From: Bacteroidales bacterium
GTDB lineage: Bacteria; Bacteroidota; Bacteroidia; Bacteroidales; JAAUTT01
Direction: 5' to 3'
Assembly: GCA_025350365.1 (NCBI GenBank)
Contig: JANXXY010000301.1
Location: 1 to 6,967, forward strand
Length of the DNA: 6,967 nt
Shown: in pieces, positions 1 through 5,749 of the stretch
How positions within the stretch are numbered: position 1 is the first letter of the stretch
Layout of the letters: every line of letters begins with the position of its first letter
Position numbers and translations under genes: made by a program
The notes under the pieces: generated by a model
What the model was told of the DNA's origin: nothing
Databases searched by the model: none
What the model saw: only the letters and a program-made list of their open reading frames with translations

Positions 1-281
1 CAACTTTTTTATCCATTTTTATCAATAATTTAAGTAGTAATGTTTTAAAGTAATATAGTTAATGTTTTATGATTAATATTTTGATATTACTAAGCTACAA
101 TTGTAAGTTTAAGATTGAAATATGGTTAAAATTAAAGCCTAAGTCCTTTTAAATTGATTCAACACACGAAAATGAACAATAGTTGTAAAAAAATGTTTAA
201 ATGGCAATAATTCTGTTAAAAAGAATGCAAATTTAAAACAATTTTAAAATAGTATTTTTTATATAAAATTCTCCACCATTT
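1..281. other. AT-rich intergenic spacer left of the acyltransferase gene
   Basis: No complete gene is visible here; the stretch is very AT-rich. On the minus strand an ATG at 16-14 is followed by codons reading M-D-K-K-V to the window edge. This could be the first codons of a gene leaving the window to the left, but five codons cannot establish that. A minus-strand match to the Bacteroidota -7 consensus TAnnTTTG (TAAATTTG) lies at 235-228 without a convincing -33 partner. I found no full promoter for the acyltransferase; the bases just before its ATG (ctccaccattt) contain no Shine-Dalgarno sequence. Confidence 0.5.
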
Positions 282-857
282 ATGATTCGTTTTATTAAAA
301 ACCTTATTAGTAAGATATCTGATGATATTTTTGTCTTCTTATATAAAAACCTGAATAATTCCTACAGAATAAATACATTACGTAAATTGGGAGCACGAAT
401 AGGTGAAAGATGCCGAATACATTGTGTATCAATTTCTCCCGAGTCTTATTTAATTGATATTGGCAACGATGTAATTATTGCACATGGTTCGAAACTTATT
501 ACGCATGAAGGAAGCATTTGTATATTTCATCACGAAAATCCAAACCTCGACCTTTTTGGTACGATAAAAATCGGAAACAATTGCTTTATAGGCATGTCAT
601 GTTTTATACTTCCCAATTCTATTATCGGCAATAATTGCATCATAGGGGCAGGTTCCGTAGTAAGGGGTAAAATACCCGACAACTCAGTAGTAATAGGTAA
701 CCCGGCAAAGGTAATAATGACAACTGAAGCTTATAAACGCAGTGTATTTGCCAACCCGATATTGCACGAATATAAAAACCTGTCAGATAAAGATAAAAGA
801 AAGATTCTTCTGGAACGTTTTGAATCACTTAAAAAATCTTCCAAATTATATGCCTAA
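282..857 (+). CDS. Hexapeptide-repeat (left-handed beta-helix) acyltransferase
   Basis: This 191-residue protein is most likely a cytoplasmic acetyl- or acyltransferase moving an acyl group from a CoA donor to a hydroxyl or amino group of a sugar, as in capsule, O-antigen or exopolysaccharide modification. The left-handed beta-helix is seen as degenerate hexapeptides: LGARIG near 36-41, LIDIGNDVIIAHGS at 57-70, and a dense block at 93-145 (GTIKIGNNCFIG, then IIGNNCIIGAGSVV). The block ends with the family hallmark VVIGNPAKVI at 136-145. His75 in the ITHEGS loop is a candidate catalytic residue by position. The N-terminal 35 residues are helical and basic, and the C-terminal 45 form a charged helical tail. 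Length fits the WbbJ/CapG-like group. It is a lone gene with no glycosyltransferase neighbours here, so the acceptor is unknown. The family is secure; the substrate is not. Confidence 0.9.
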   Translation: MIRFIKNLISKISDDIFVFLYKNLNNSYRINTLRKLGARIGERCRIHCVSISPESYLIDIGNDVIIAHGSKLITHEGSICIFHHENPNLDLFGTIKIGNNCFIGMSCFILPNSIIGNNCIIGAGSVVRGKIPDNSVVIGNPAKVIMTTEAYKRSVFANPILHEYKNLSDKDKRKILLERFESLKKSSKLYA

Positions 858-985
858 TAAATAAATAGAAAATTTCAACTTTCGTGTGCGGATTTTGCTT
901 CCCGTGAATTATATTCAATCAATCTTGGTTCCTGGATTTGAATGGAATAGTTGATGCTAAATTTTTTCTACTAACATGATCATAT

Positions 986-1015
986 AAAAAAAGGAGCTTA
1001 ATGGCTCCTTTTTTT
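986..1015 (-). terminator. Intrinsic terminator of the HU gene, possibly bidirectional
   Basis: A perfect 12-bp inverted repeat pairs 986-997 (seven A then GGAGC) with 1004-1015 (GCTCC then seven T) around a 6-base loop. Read on the minus strand it lies 8 bases after the HU stop codon and ends in a run of U, the standard form of a Rho-independent terminator. The A/T arms are symmetric, so it could also stop plus-strand transcripts from the acyltransferase gene, which ends 128 bases before the stem. Confidence 0.9.
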
Positions 1016-1023
1016 GATAATTT

Positions 1024-1296
1024 TTATTCGACGCTTTTACTAAGTTCCGAACCGGCTTTAAATTTAACAGCTTTTTTAGCTTTAATTTGAAGAGGTTTAC
1101 CTGTTTGTGGATTTCTACCTGTTCTGGCGCTACGTTGTGTAACTGAAAAAGTGGCGAACCCAATAAGAACAACACTTTCCCCTTTTTTCAAGGTGTCTGA
1201 AGAAACTTTAATAAAGGCATCAAGAGCTTTTTTTGAATCTACTTTTGTCAATCCGCTTTCGGCTGCAATTGCATCAACTAATTCTGCTTTGTTCAT
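1024..1296 (-). CDS. HU-family nucleoid DNA-binding protein
   Basis: This 90-residue protein has exactly the usual length of HU, the small homodimeric or heterodimeric protein that bends and compacts bacterial DNA. The N-terminal helices start with MNKAELVDAIA, the usual opening of HU; the core has GFATFSV (46-52, normally GFGTF). The DNA-binding beta-arm carries the signature ARTGRNPQTGKPLQI (57-71), with Pro63 as the residue expected to intercalate. The rest (KKAVKFKAGSELSKSVE) matches the HU C-terminus. The open frame runs upstream to 1380, but family similarity begins at the Met at 1296, so that start is used; the extra 28 codons are leader. No Shine-Dalgarno is visible (aaaacttaatttt before ATG). 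It is a single-gene unit with its own terminator. HU versus a related single-chain HU-like paralogue cannot be settled, but length and motif favour ordinary HU. Confidence 0.95.
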   Translation of the reverse strand: MNKAELVDAIAAESGLTKVDSKKALDAFIKVSSDTLKKGESVVLIGFATFSVTQRSARTGRNPQTGKPLQIKAKKAVKFKAGSELSKSVE

Positions 1297-1575
1297 AAAA
1301 TTAAGTTTTTTAGTTTTTAATAATTTAGAAGGTTTGTGATAAGACCTACGTAAAAATACAATTATTTTTAATATAAACACTCTGATAGGCCAATAATAGC
1401 AAGGTTTTTACAAATACATTGTTTGTTTTTAACCTGCAACTTAGCCATTTATTTTGTAATACACATTAAATCAATTAAGTATGAATAAATATAAAATCCA
1501 AAATATTTTAAGATTTTTTGAATTTATTTTTATATTTTTTGCTTATCAAGGCATCAGGTAGGGTTTTGGGGATGA

Positions 1576-1611
1576 TTAATGAATTGCGCATTCGTTTGCA
1601 CAATTCACTAA
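1576..1611 (-). terminator. 15-bp hairpin in the 3' flank of the aldo/keto reductase gene
   Basis: Arms 1576-1590 and 1597-1611 pair over 15 positions around a 6-base loop. Two positions differ from perfect complementarity. In minus-strand RNA both become G-U wobbles, while in plus-strand RNA they are A-C mismatches, so the structure favours a minus-strand transcript, that is the reductase mRNA, whose stop codon is 35 bases upstream. No U-tract follows, so it could be a non-canonical terminator, a 3'-end stabilising stem or a protein site rather than a textbook intrinsic terminator. Confidence 0.5.
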
Positions 1612-1622
1612 AATCACACTTT

Positions 1623-1636
1623 TGATCAATAAAAAT
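1623..1636. repeat. 14-base direct repeat, copy on the 3' side of the reductase gene
   Basis: The sequence TGATCAATAAAAAT occurs here, 10 bases beyond the reductase stop codon, and again at 2649-2662, 15 bases beyond its start codon, in the same orientation. It is a perfect match that brackets the gene. It is AT-rich, so coincidence is possible. Confidence 0.6.
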
Positions 1637-1646
1637 CAGAATTACT

Positions 1647-2633
1647 CTAGTTTAATATTTTTTCAATCTTTTTTAATTCATCTGTCGAAAACTGATAATT
1701 ATCAAGGGCTTTTAAGTTATCATCAAGTTGAGCAACACTGCTGGCTCCAATTAGCACTGAGGTTATGCGTTTATCTTTCAGCAACCAGGCAAGCGCCATC
1801 TGTGCAAGCGATTGATTGCGGCTTTGGGCAATTTCGTTAAGTGCTTTTATTTGAGTCAATATAGGTTGTGTAAGCATCTCTGGTTTAAGGAATACACCTT
1901 TGCTGGCCCGCGAACCCTCAGGAATTCCGTTTAGGTATTTGTTGGTTAATAGTCCTTGTGCCAGGGGGGAAAAAGGTATGCATCCTACACCATTATCTTC
2001 TAATACATCAAGCAAACCACCTTCTGCCCAGCGTTCGAACATCGAATACTTTGGTTGATGGATGAGGCATGGTGTTCCAAGTTCCTTCAGGATTTTTATA
2101 GCTTTCTTCGCTTCATCGGCTTTATAGTTTGATATTCCGACGTACAAAGCTTTACCCTGTCTTACTATCAAATCAAGTGCCGACATGGTCTCTTCAATCG
2201 GCGTTCCCGGATCTGGCCGGTGAGAATAGAAAATATCCACATAATCAAGCTGCATTCGTTTTAAACTTTGGTCGAGACTTGACACCAGATATTTTTTCGA
2301 TCCCCAATCACCATATGGCCCTTCCCACATCAAATAGCCTGCTTTAGTTGAGATGATCAACTCGTCGCGGTATCCGGCAAGGTCTTTTTTTAGGATAGAG
2401 CCAAAATTTTCTTCAGACGATCCCGGAGGAGGACCATAATTATTCGCAAGATCGAAATGTGTAATGCCACAGTCAAAAGCATGCAACAATACTTTTCTAT
2501 AATTTTCATAAATATCCGAGCCACCAAAATTGTGCCATAAGCCCAGTGATATTGCCGGAAGCTTAACTCCGCTTTGTCCGCAGCGGTTATATACCATTTG
2601 TTGATACCTTTTTTCTGAAGGAATATATGTCAT
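1647..2633 (-). CDS. Aldo/keto reductase, YghZ / L-glyceraldehyde 3-phosphate reductase type
   Basis: This 328-residue NADPH-dependent oxidoreductase closely resembles, from memory, E. coli YghZ (Gpr, AKR14 family), which reduces L-glyceraldehyde 3-phosphate and methylglyoxal. Long stretches match that protein: SLGLWHNFGG (29-38), ITHFDLANNYGPPPGS (57-72), DELIISTKAGY (90-100), YVDIFYSHR (131-139), GKALYVGIS (160-168) and SVLIGAS (292-298). The catalytic tetrad of the superfamily is present as Asp61, Tyr66, Lys97 and His138. The C-terminal part (SPLAQGLLTNKYL, then RITSVLIGAS) forms the cofactor-binding end. It lacks the 15-20 residue C-terminal tail of the E. coli enzyme. The ATG at 2633 begins the region of family similarity (SEKRYQQMVYNRCGQSG); no Shine-Dalgarno is seen. 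It is transcribed alone, divergent from the transporter region. A role in carbonyl detoxification is inferred from the family. The related Kv-beta-like reductases are an alternative, but the PPPGS motif favours YghZ. Confidence 0.95.
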   Translation of the reverse strand: MTYIPSEKRYQQMVYNRCGQSGVKLPAISLGLWHNFGGSDIYENYRKVLLHAFDCGITHFDLANNYGPPPGSSEENFGSILKKDLAGYRDELIISTKAGYLMWEGPYGDWGSKKYLVSSLDQSLKRMQLDYVDIFYSHRPDPGTPIEETMSALDLIVRQGKALYVGISNYKADEAKKAIKILKELGTPCLIHQPKYSMFERWAEGGLLDVLEDNGVGCIPFSPLAQGLLTNKYLNGIPEGSRASKGVFLKPEMLTQPILTQIKALNEIAQSRNQSLAQMALAWLLKDKRITSVLIGASSVAQLDDNLKALDNYQFSTDELKKIEKILN

Positions 2634-2648
2634 AATTGAGGTTTTTAG

Positions 2649-2662
2649 TGATCAATAAAAAT
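2649..2662. repeat. 14-base direct repeat, copy on the 5' side of the reductase gene
   Basis: This is the second copy of TGATCAATAAAAAT, identical to 1623-1636 and in the same orientation. It falls in the leader of the reductase gene, between its start codon and the divergent plus-strand genes. Confidence 0.6.
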
Positions 2663-2699
2663 AGTAAATATCTTAGGTTATTTGTCGCTCATATTATTC

Positions 2700-2707
2700 T
2701 ATTTTTG
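2700..2707 (+). promoter_or_regulatory. Candidate Bacteroidota -7 element before the 61-codon ORF
   Basis: TATTTTTG matches the TAnnTTTG -7 consensus perfectly and lies 13 bases before the ATG at 2721. A TTTG at 2681-2684 could be the -33 element, but its 15-base spacing is shorter than the usual 17-23. If used, it would give a leader of roughly 8 bases for the small ORF, or a leader of about 230 bases for the transporter gene. Confidence 0.35.
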
Positions 2708-2720
2708 TAAAAACCACACG

Positions 2721-2906
2721 ATGCGCCGTCAAAACTTTATTAAACTTATGCCCATTGCCGGAAATCATCAATTTTGTACATCGCCGGCAACTGATTGGAC
2801 TGCAAAAAAAGCTTGGAAAGGTGTTGATCTTAAAAATGATCACGCTATACAAACTGGTAAAAACTCGGTAATAACTTTTTATTTGGATGGTAGAGAATTT
2901 CATTAA
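2721..2906 (+). CDS. Small hypothetical protein (61 residues) or gene remnant
   Basis: I do not recognise this protein. The frame is open from a TTG at 2682, but the ATG at 2721, just after a perfect -7 element, is the more natural start. The N-terminus (MRRQNFIKLMPIAG) resembles the twin-arginine export signals of Bacteroidota oxidoreductases (RRxFIK-like), but the spacing is one residue off and no hydrophobic core follows, so it would not work as a signal. The C-terminal half ends in SVITFYLDGREFH, a likely beta-hairpin. It sits between the divergent reductase and the transporter, 33 bases before the latter. It could be a small leader gene, a decayed start of a Tat-exported enzyme, or a chance ORF. 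Confidence 0.35.
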   Translation: MRRQNFIKLMPIAGNHQFCTSPATDWTAKKAWKGVDLKNDHAIQTGKNSVITFYLDGREFH

Positions 2907-2912
2907 AGATGG

Positions 2913-2920
2913 TATTTTTG
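2913..2920 (+). promoter_or_regulatory. Candidate Bacteroidota -7 element before the metal transporter
   Basis: A second TATTTTTG, identical to the one at 2700-2707, lies 19 bases before the transporter ATG. No TTG lies at 17-23 bases upstream (the nearest, at 2883-2885, is 27 away), so the promoter call rests on the -7 match and its position alone. Confidence 0.35.
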
Positions 2921-2939
2921 CATTTCAAATTTTGTTATC

Positions 2940-3815
2940 ATGAATAAGAAAGTAAAAGTTGCCAGATTATCCATTCTTTCCAATTCATTTCTTATAGTAA
3001 TTAAATTGGTTGTTGGACTAACCTCGGGATCAGTGAGTATTATTTCTGAAGCAATTCACTCATCCATGGATTTGTTGGCTTCTATCATTGCTTTGTTTTC
3101 AGTGAAAATTTCTAATACACCTGCTGATAAAGAACATCCGTACGGGCATGGTAAATTCGAAAATATCTCGGGAGTAATAGAGGCACTTTTAATTTTTGTT
3201 GCAGCTGTATGGATTATTGTTGAAGCCATAAAGAAGCTTGTCGTAAACGATCCAATTGGATCAATTGGCCTCGGTTTTATCGTTATGTTCGTTTCGGCAC
3301 TGGTAAACTATTTCGTTTCCAGCAGATTATATAAAGTGGCCATAGAAACTGATTCCATTGCTCTTGAAGCCGATGCGCTTCACTTAAAAGCCGATGTTTA
3401 TACCTCTGCAGGAGTTGGAGTGGGTTTGTTTCTTATCTGGATTACAGGGTTATATTACCTCGACCCAATTGTAGCTATTCTGGTGGCTGTTTTTATTTTA
3501 TTTGAAGCGTTTCAACTTTTAAAAAACGCTTTTTTCCCTTTGGTAGATACTGCTATGGCCGATAATGAGGTTCAGATTATTATGGATACACTCAGGGACA
3601 GATCCCTGCGATTTCACGATTTAAAAACCAGAAGAGCTGGACACTACCGTTTTGCTGAGATTCACCTTGAAATGTTTGAGGACTTGTTATTAAAAGACGT
3701 TCACAATGTATGCGATGAAATTGAGAATGAATTGAAAACAAAAATAAAAAATCTTGAGATAAATATTCATGCTGAACCACTCGAACAATTGGATAAAAAC
3801 ATAAAAACGGTATAG
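2940..3815 (+). CDS. Cation diffusion facilitator (CDF) metal transporter, probably Zn2+ exporter
   Basis: This 291-residue inner-membrane protein has the CDF layout: six membrane segments (about 10-30, 33-55, 77-98, 107-127, 153-171 and 173-194) and a cytoplasmic C-terminal metal-binding domain (about 205-280). Family proteins are dimeric proton antiporters that export divalent metals. The transport site is visible as His40-x3-Asp44 in TM2 (SEAIHSSMD) and His148-x3-Asp152 before TM5 (HLKAD). The HPYGHGKFE motif (66-74) between TM2 and TM3 is diagnostic. The His/Asp plus His/Asp pattern is the one associated with Zn2+-type CDFs, whereas E. coli FieF/YiiP has Asp-Asp in TM2. The C-terminal domain keeps candidate ligands His226, His242, His255 and His277 with Glu279 (NIHAEP). 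The ATG is preceded by tttgttatc, with no Shine-Dalgarno. An unrecognised gene follows after 32 bases and may share its transcript. Family certain, metal inferred. Confidence 0.95.
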   Translation: MNKKVKVARLSILSNSFLIVIKLVVGLTSGSVSIISEAIHSSMDLLASIIALFSVKISNTPADKEHPYGHGKFENISGVIEALLIFVAAVWIIVEAIKKLVVNDPIGSIGLGFIVMFVSALVNYFVSSRLYKVAIETDSIALEADALHLKADVYTSAGVGVGLFLIWITGLYYLDPIVAILVAVFILFEAFQLLKNAFFPLVDTAMADNEVQIIMDTLRDRSLRFHDLKTRRAGHYRFAEIHLEMFEDLLLKDVHNVCDEIENELKTKIKNLEINIHAEPLEQLDKNIKTV

Positions 3816-3847
3816 TTTTTGTAAATTAAAAGGACAAATTACAACCA

Positions 3848-4195
3848 ATGTCAATATCGCAGGAGGAGAAGCAGAAATTTGAACAGGATTTTCGTTATCT
3901 GGTTGATAAGTACATAGATTATCTTACTCAGTATAATAATTTTTTATTAAACAAAACTCGAAGTATCGAGGAGGAAACAGAGTTTCAAACAATTCAACAA
4001 TTATTATTATCAATTGGGGTTGTACTCTCAATGGCTATGCAAGCCTTGGGCGATGACTTGTTTGGCAAAGCGGTTGGTTTGTATTATAAATATAAAGAAG
4101 CTGCCTTAGCAGGCGATATAAACGCTCAAAATGTTTTAAACGAACTGAAACCAAGGTTTGACGCAAGTCTGACTTCCCGCATAAATAAGAATTAA
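3848..4195 (+). CDS. Hypothetical helical protein, 115 residues
   Basis: I do not recognise this family. The protein looks almost entirely alpha-helical. It has a charged amphipathic first helix (about 4-35, rich in E/K/D and aromatic residues, FRYLVDKYIDYLTQYNNFLL), a second helical part starting with EEETEFQ, a hydrophobic stretch LLLSIGVVLSMAMQALG at 52-68, and a final segment with KAVGLYYKYKEAALAGD. The hydrophobic stretch is short and flanked by polar residues, so it could be a buried helix as easily as a membrane segment. There is no signal peptide. It lies 32 bases after the metal transporter on the same strand and could be co-transcribed. TAGTTTTTG at 3813-3821, with TTG 21 bases upstream, is a near-match to a promoter. 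The 10-base repeat tract begins 5 bases after the stop. Nothing here supports a role in metal handling beyond position: only one His/Cys-type ligand-poor composition is seen. Confidence 0.75.
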   Translation: MSISQEEKQKFEQDFRYLVDKYIDYLTQYNNFLLNKTRSIEEETEFQTIQQLLLSIGVVLSMAMQALGDDLFGKAVGLYYKYKEAALAGDINAQNVLNELKPRFDASLTSRINKN

Positions 4196-4200
4196 TTTTG

Positions 4201-4310
4201 GAAATAAATGAAAATAAATGAAAATAAATGAAAATAAATGGAAATAAATGGAAGTAAATGGAAGTAAATGGAAATAAATTGAAATAAGTAGAAATAAATG
4301 GAAATAACTT
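4201..4310. repeat. Tandem repeat, 10-base unit GAAATAAATG, about 11 copies
   Basis: Ten contiguous 10-base units from 4201 to 4300, plus a degenerate eleventh to 4310, share the consensus GAAATAAATG. Variants are grouped: units 2-4 are all AAAATAAATG and units 6-7 are both GAAGTAAATG, the pattern left by stepwise slippage duplication. Unit 8 ends in T instead of G and unit 9 reads GAAATAAGTA. Every unit carries TAA, so the tract is closed to translation on the plus strand; its complement is largely stop-free. The 10-base spacing of A-runs is close to one helical turn, which would favour intrinsic curvature. It occupies the space between convergent genes. Confidence 0.95.
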
Positions 4311-4537
4311 GTTAATCTCGTTTTGCTTAGGCTATGCTTGAGTAGAATATATCCTATTAGGCTCAGCCTGTTTTTCTATGCTTAACAGGTTCTTCTAGAG
4401 ATCAAAGTAGAATTCGGGAATACAAAAACCGGAAACCTAAAAATCAAATTCGGGAGTATATTGCTCAACTTGAGGCAAAAGGGAACGCAAATACTTCTTG
4501 TAATCCTATTAGCCTAAAGTTTATTTACCTGATTATT
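4311..4537. other. Spacer between convergent genes, with short repeated words
   Basis: Beyond the tandem repeat this spacer has a different, less biased composition. CTATGCTT occurs at 4332-4339 and 4376-4383. ATCCTATTAG occurs at 4351-4360 and 4503-4512. TTAGGCT near 4327 is mirrored by AGCCTAA at 4511. A 6-bp stem (CCTGTT at 4367-4372 with AACAGG at 4384-4389) followed by TTCTTCT might be a weak plus-strand terminator. No strong intrinsic terminator is visible for either converging gene. Much of 4361-4537 is also part of an open plus-strand frame described separately. Confidence 0.5.
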
Positions 4538-4564
4538 TTACTCTTTACAATTCTGATAAATTAG
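4361..4564 (+). pseudogene. Possible remnant of an unidentified coding sequence
   Basis: This plus-strand frame is open for 67 codons between a TAG at 4358 and a TAG at 4562, but contains no ATG, GTG or TTG, so it cannot be a complete gene. The middle is strongly basic and helical. It contains RIREYKNRKPKNQ followed by IREYIAQLEAKG, in which IREY recurs after 12 codons. The two copies differ only at synonymous third positions (GAA/GAG and TAC/TAT), which hints that the repeat was once translated. The last part (about 4508-4561) reads as a hydrophobic run and overlaps the 3' end of the TPR gene on the other strand, so only 4361-4507 is likely to be original sequence. I cannot assign a family; a chance open frame remains quite possible. 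Confidence 0.25.
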
Positions 4565-5749
4565 TTTGGCAGCCTCAGCGTTGCCAAATTGTTTTGCTTT
4601 TTTCCAACAATAACAAGCTCCTTCGCTATCCTGAAGTATTAGCCTTGTGTTGCCTTTTTGCAAATACGCTTCGGCAATATGCGGGTCAAGATCCAATGCC
4701 ATGCCGAAATCCTGATCGGCTTTCTCAATTTGCTTCGCATCAAGCGCAATTTTACCCCTTTCAAGAAAATATGCTGGTTTGGAAGCATCTTTTTCAATCA
4801 CTTTATCATAATAGCTTAATGCCGTAAGGTGGTTTCTTTTGGCCTCTTCGAGCAATCCCAACTGATGGTTTGTTTCAACAGATTCCGGATATAGCTCCTG
4901 ATAGATTTTTAAATCCGACTCCGCCATTTTCGTATCGCCTGCTAATCTGGCTATTTCGGCTCTTTTTAGATAATAGGAGGGAGTTAATGGATTCAGTTTT
5001 ATTGCTTTCGAAATATCATCCAAAGCTTGAGGGTATTTTCGAGTTTTAAGGAATAATAGAGCTCGAAATGAAAGATAATCATCTGACAAACTATGCTTTT
5101 CTATGGCTTGGGTGATTGATAACAGAGACTGATCAGGCAAATTTTGCTGATCGTAAGCCTTTGCTTGAAGTGCATAATAGGTATGTTTCGGCGATATTTT
5201 AGTTTGATAAGTGTCTAGCTCATTTAGTGCTTCGTTTGGTTTACCCTTCGCCAATAATGCGCTAATGGCATTTATTTCGGTTTCATTTTCGCTATACCAT
5301 GGTTTTTTCCAGAATTCCTTCCATTCATTAATGTGCGATATTGTAGCAAAAACAGGATCGGTTACAATCTCAAGTTCCGTTTTCTTCTGATTTCCCTTCA
5401 AATGTTTTTCGAGCCAGAGAAGTGAATAACTATTGTCGCCTATTGCGGCATAGCAACGGGCAAGTTCGAAACTCGAACTGTTTTGTAAAATGCTGTCGGC
5501 TTTCAGGTAATTGATAATGGCGTGGTTGTAATCTTGTTTGTGATACTGACAATCTCCAATTTCACAGAAAATGGTATTGTCTGTTTTTTGACTGGAAATA
5601 GAATTTTGAAGCAGATCCAGTGCCATATCATATTTTTCCTGTTCTATTAGTACTTTCGTTTTTAAACGATATAGTAATTGTTGCTGGGCAAGTGCGTCAT
5701 ACCCAAACAAAATAAAAATGCTATAAAGTATTAATCTTCTTATCTTCAT
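4538..5749 (-). CDS. Exported tetratricopeptide-repeat (TPR) protein
   Basis: This 403-residue protein begins with a signal peptide (MKIRRLILYSIFILFGYDALAQQQ), with probable cleavage after the Ala-Leu-Ala at 19-21, so it should be periplasmic. TPR helix pairs cover most of the rest: about 26-118, then 185-285 (for example YPQALDDISKAIKLNP at 239-254) and 290-385 (GMALDLDPHIAEAYLQKGN). An island at about 128-165 (DPVFATISHINEWKEFWKKPWY) does not follow the TPR pattern. The end (GACYCWKKAKQFGNAEAAK) is Sel1-like, a common finish in Bacteroidota TPR proteins. TPRs are protein-binding scaffolds. Its ATG overlaps the stop of the upstream T9SS surface-protein gene (ATGA), implying translational coupling and a linked role, perhaps in secretion or assembly of that protein at the outer membrane. 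That role is inference from context. It has no OmpA-like peptidoglycan-binding domain, unlike some TPR proteins of gliding loci. Confidence 0.92.
   Translation of the reverse strand: MKIRRLILYSIFILFGYDALAQQQLLYRLKTKVLIEQEKYDMALDLLQNSISSQKTDNTIFCEIGDCQYHKQDYNHAIINYLKADSILQNSSSFELARCYAAIGDNSYSLLWLEKHLKGNQKKTELEIVTDPVFATISHINEWKEFWKKPWYSENETEINAISALLAKGKPNEALNELDTYQTKISPKHTYYALQAKAYDQQNLPDQSLLSITQAIEKHSLSDDYLSFRALLFLKTRKYPQALDDISKAIKLNPLTPSYYLKRAEIARLAGDTKMAESDLKIYQELYPESVETNHQLGLLEEAKRNHLTALSYYDKVIEKDASKPAYFLERGKIALDAKQIEKADQDFGMALDLDPHIAEAYLQKGNTRLILQDSEGACYCWKKAKQFGNAEAAKLIYQNCKE

Larger units (their letters stand above)
1297..1646. other. Spacer between the HU gene and the aldo/keto reductase gene
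   Basis: These 350 bases hold the leader of the HU gene (minus strand, right to left) and the 3' flank of the reductase gene. Near the reductase end are a 15-bp hairpin (1576-1611) and one copy of a 14-base direct repeat (1623-1636). The middle (about 1480-1560) is extremely AT-rich. A 26-codon plus-strand ORF at 1481-1561 is hydrophobic and unsupported. I could not find a full TTG / TAnnTTTG promoter for HU, although near-matches such as TATTATTG (1398-1391, minus) exist. Confidence 0.6.

Noticed and set aside
163..888. 9-base inverted repeat (CACACGAAA at 163-171 and TTTCGTGTG at 880-888) around the acyltransferase gene, as possible insertion-element ends
   Set aside because: The match stops after 9 bases on both sides, there is no transposase, and no target-site duplication is visible; chance is sufficient.
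1297..1380. Upstream extension of the HU reading frame to a start at 1380 on the minus strand
   Set aside because: Family similarity and the standard 90-residue length begin at the Met at 1296; the extra 28 codons encode AT-driven, unrelated residues and are better read as leader.
1481..1561. 26-codon plus-strand ORF with a hydrophobic product
   Set aside because: Its residues (mostly Phe, Ile, Lys, Asn) are what any AT-rich sequence would encode, and no promoter or ribosome signal supports it.
4201..4310. CRISPR array or replication iterons
   Set aside because: The 10-base units are contiguous with no spacers and there are no cas genes; no replication initiator gene is nearby and the unit is too simple and AT-rich to call as an iteron.
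4594..4827. Plus-strand ORF of 77 codons inside the TPR gene
   Set aside because: It lies wholly opposite a well-supported signal-peptide TPR protein and has no domain features; it is an antisense shadow.
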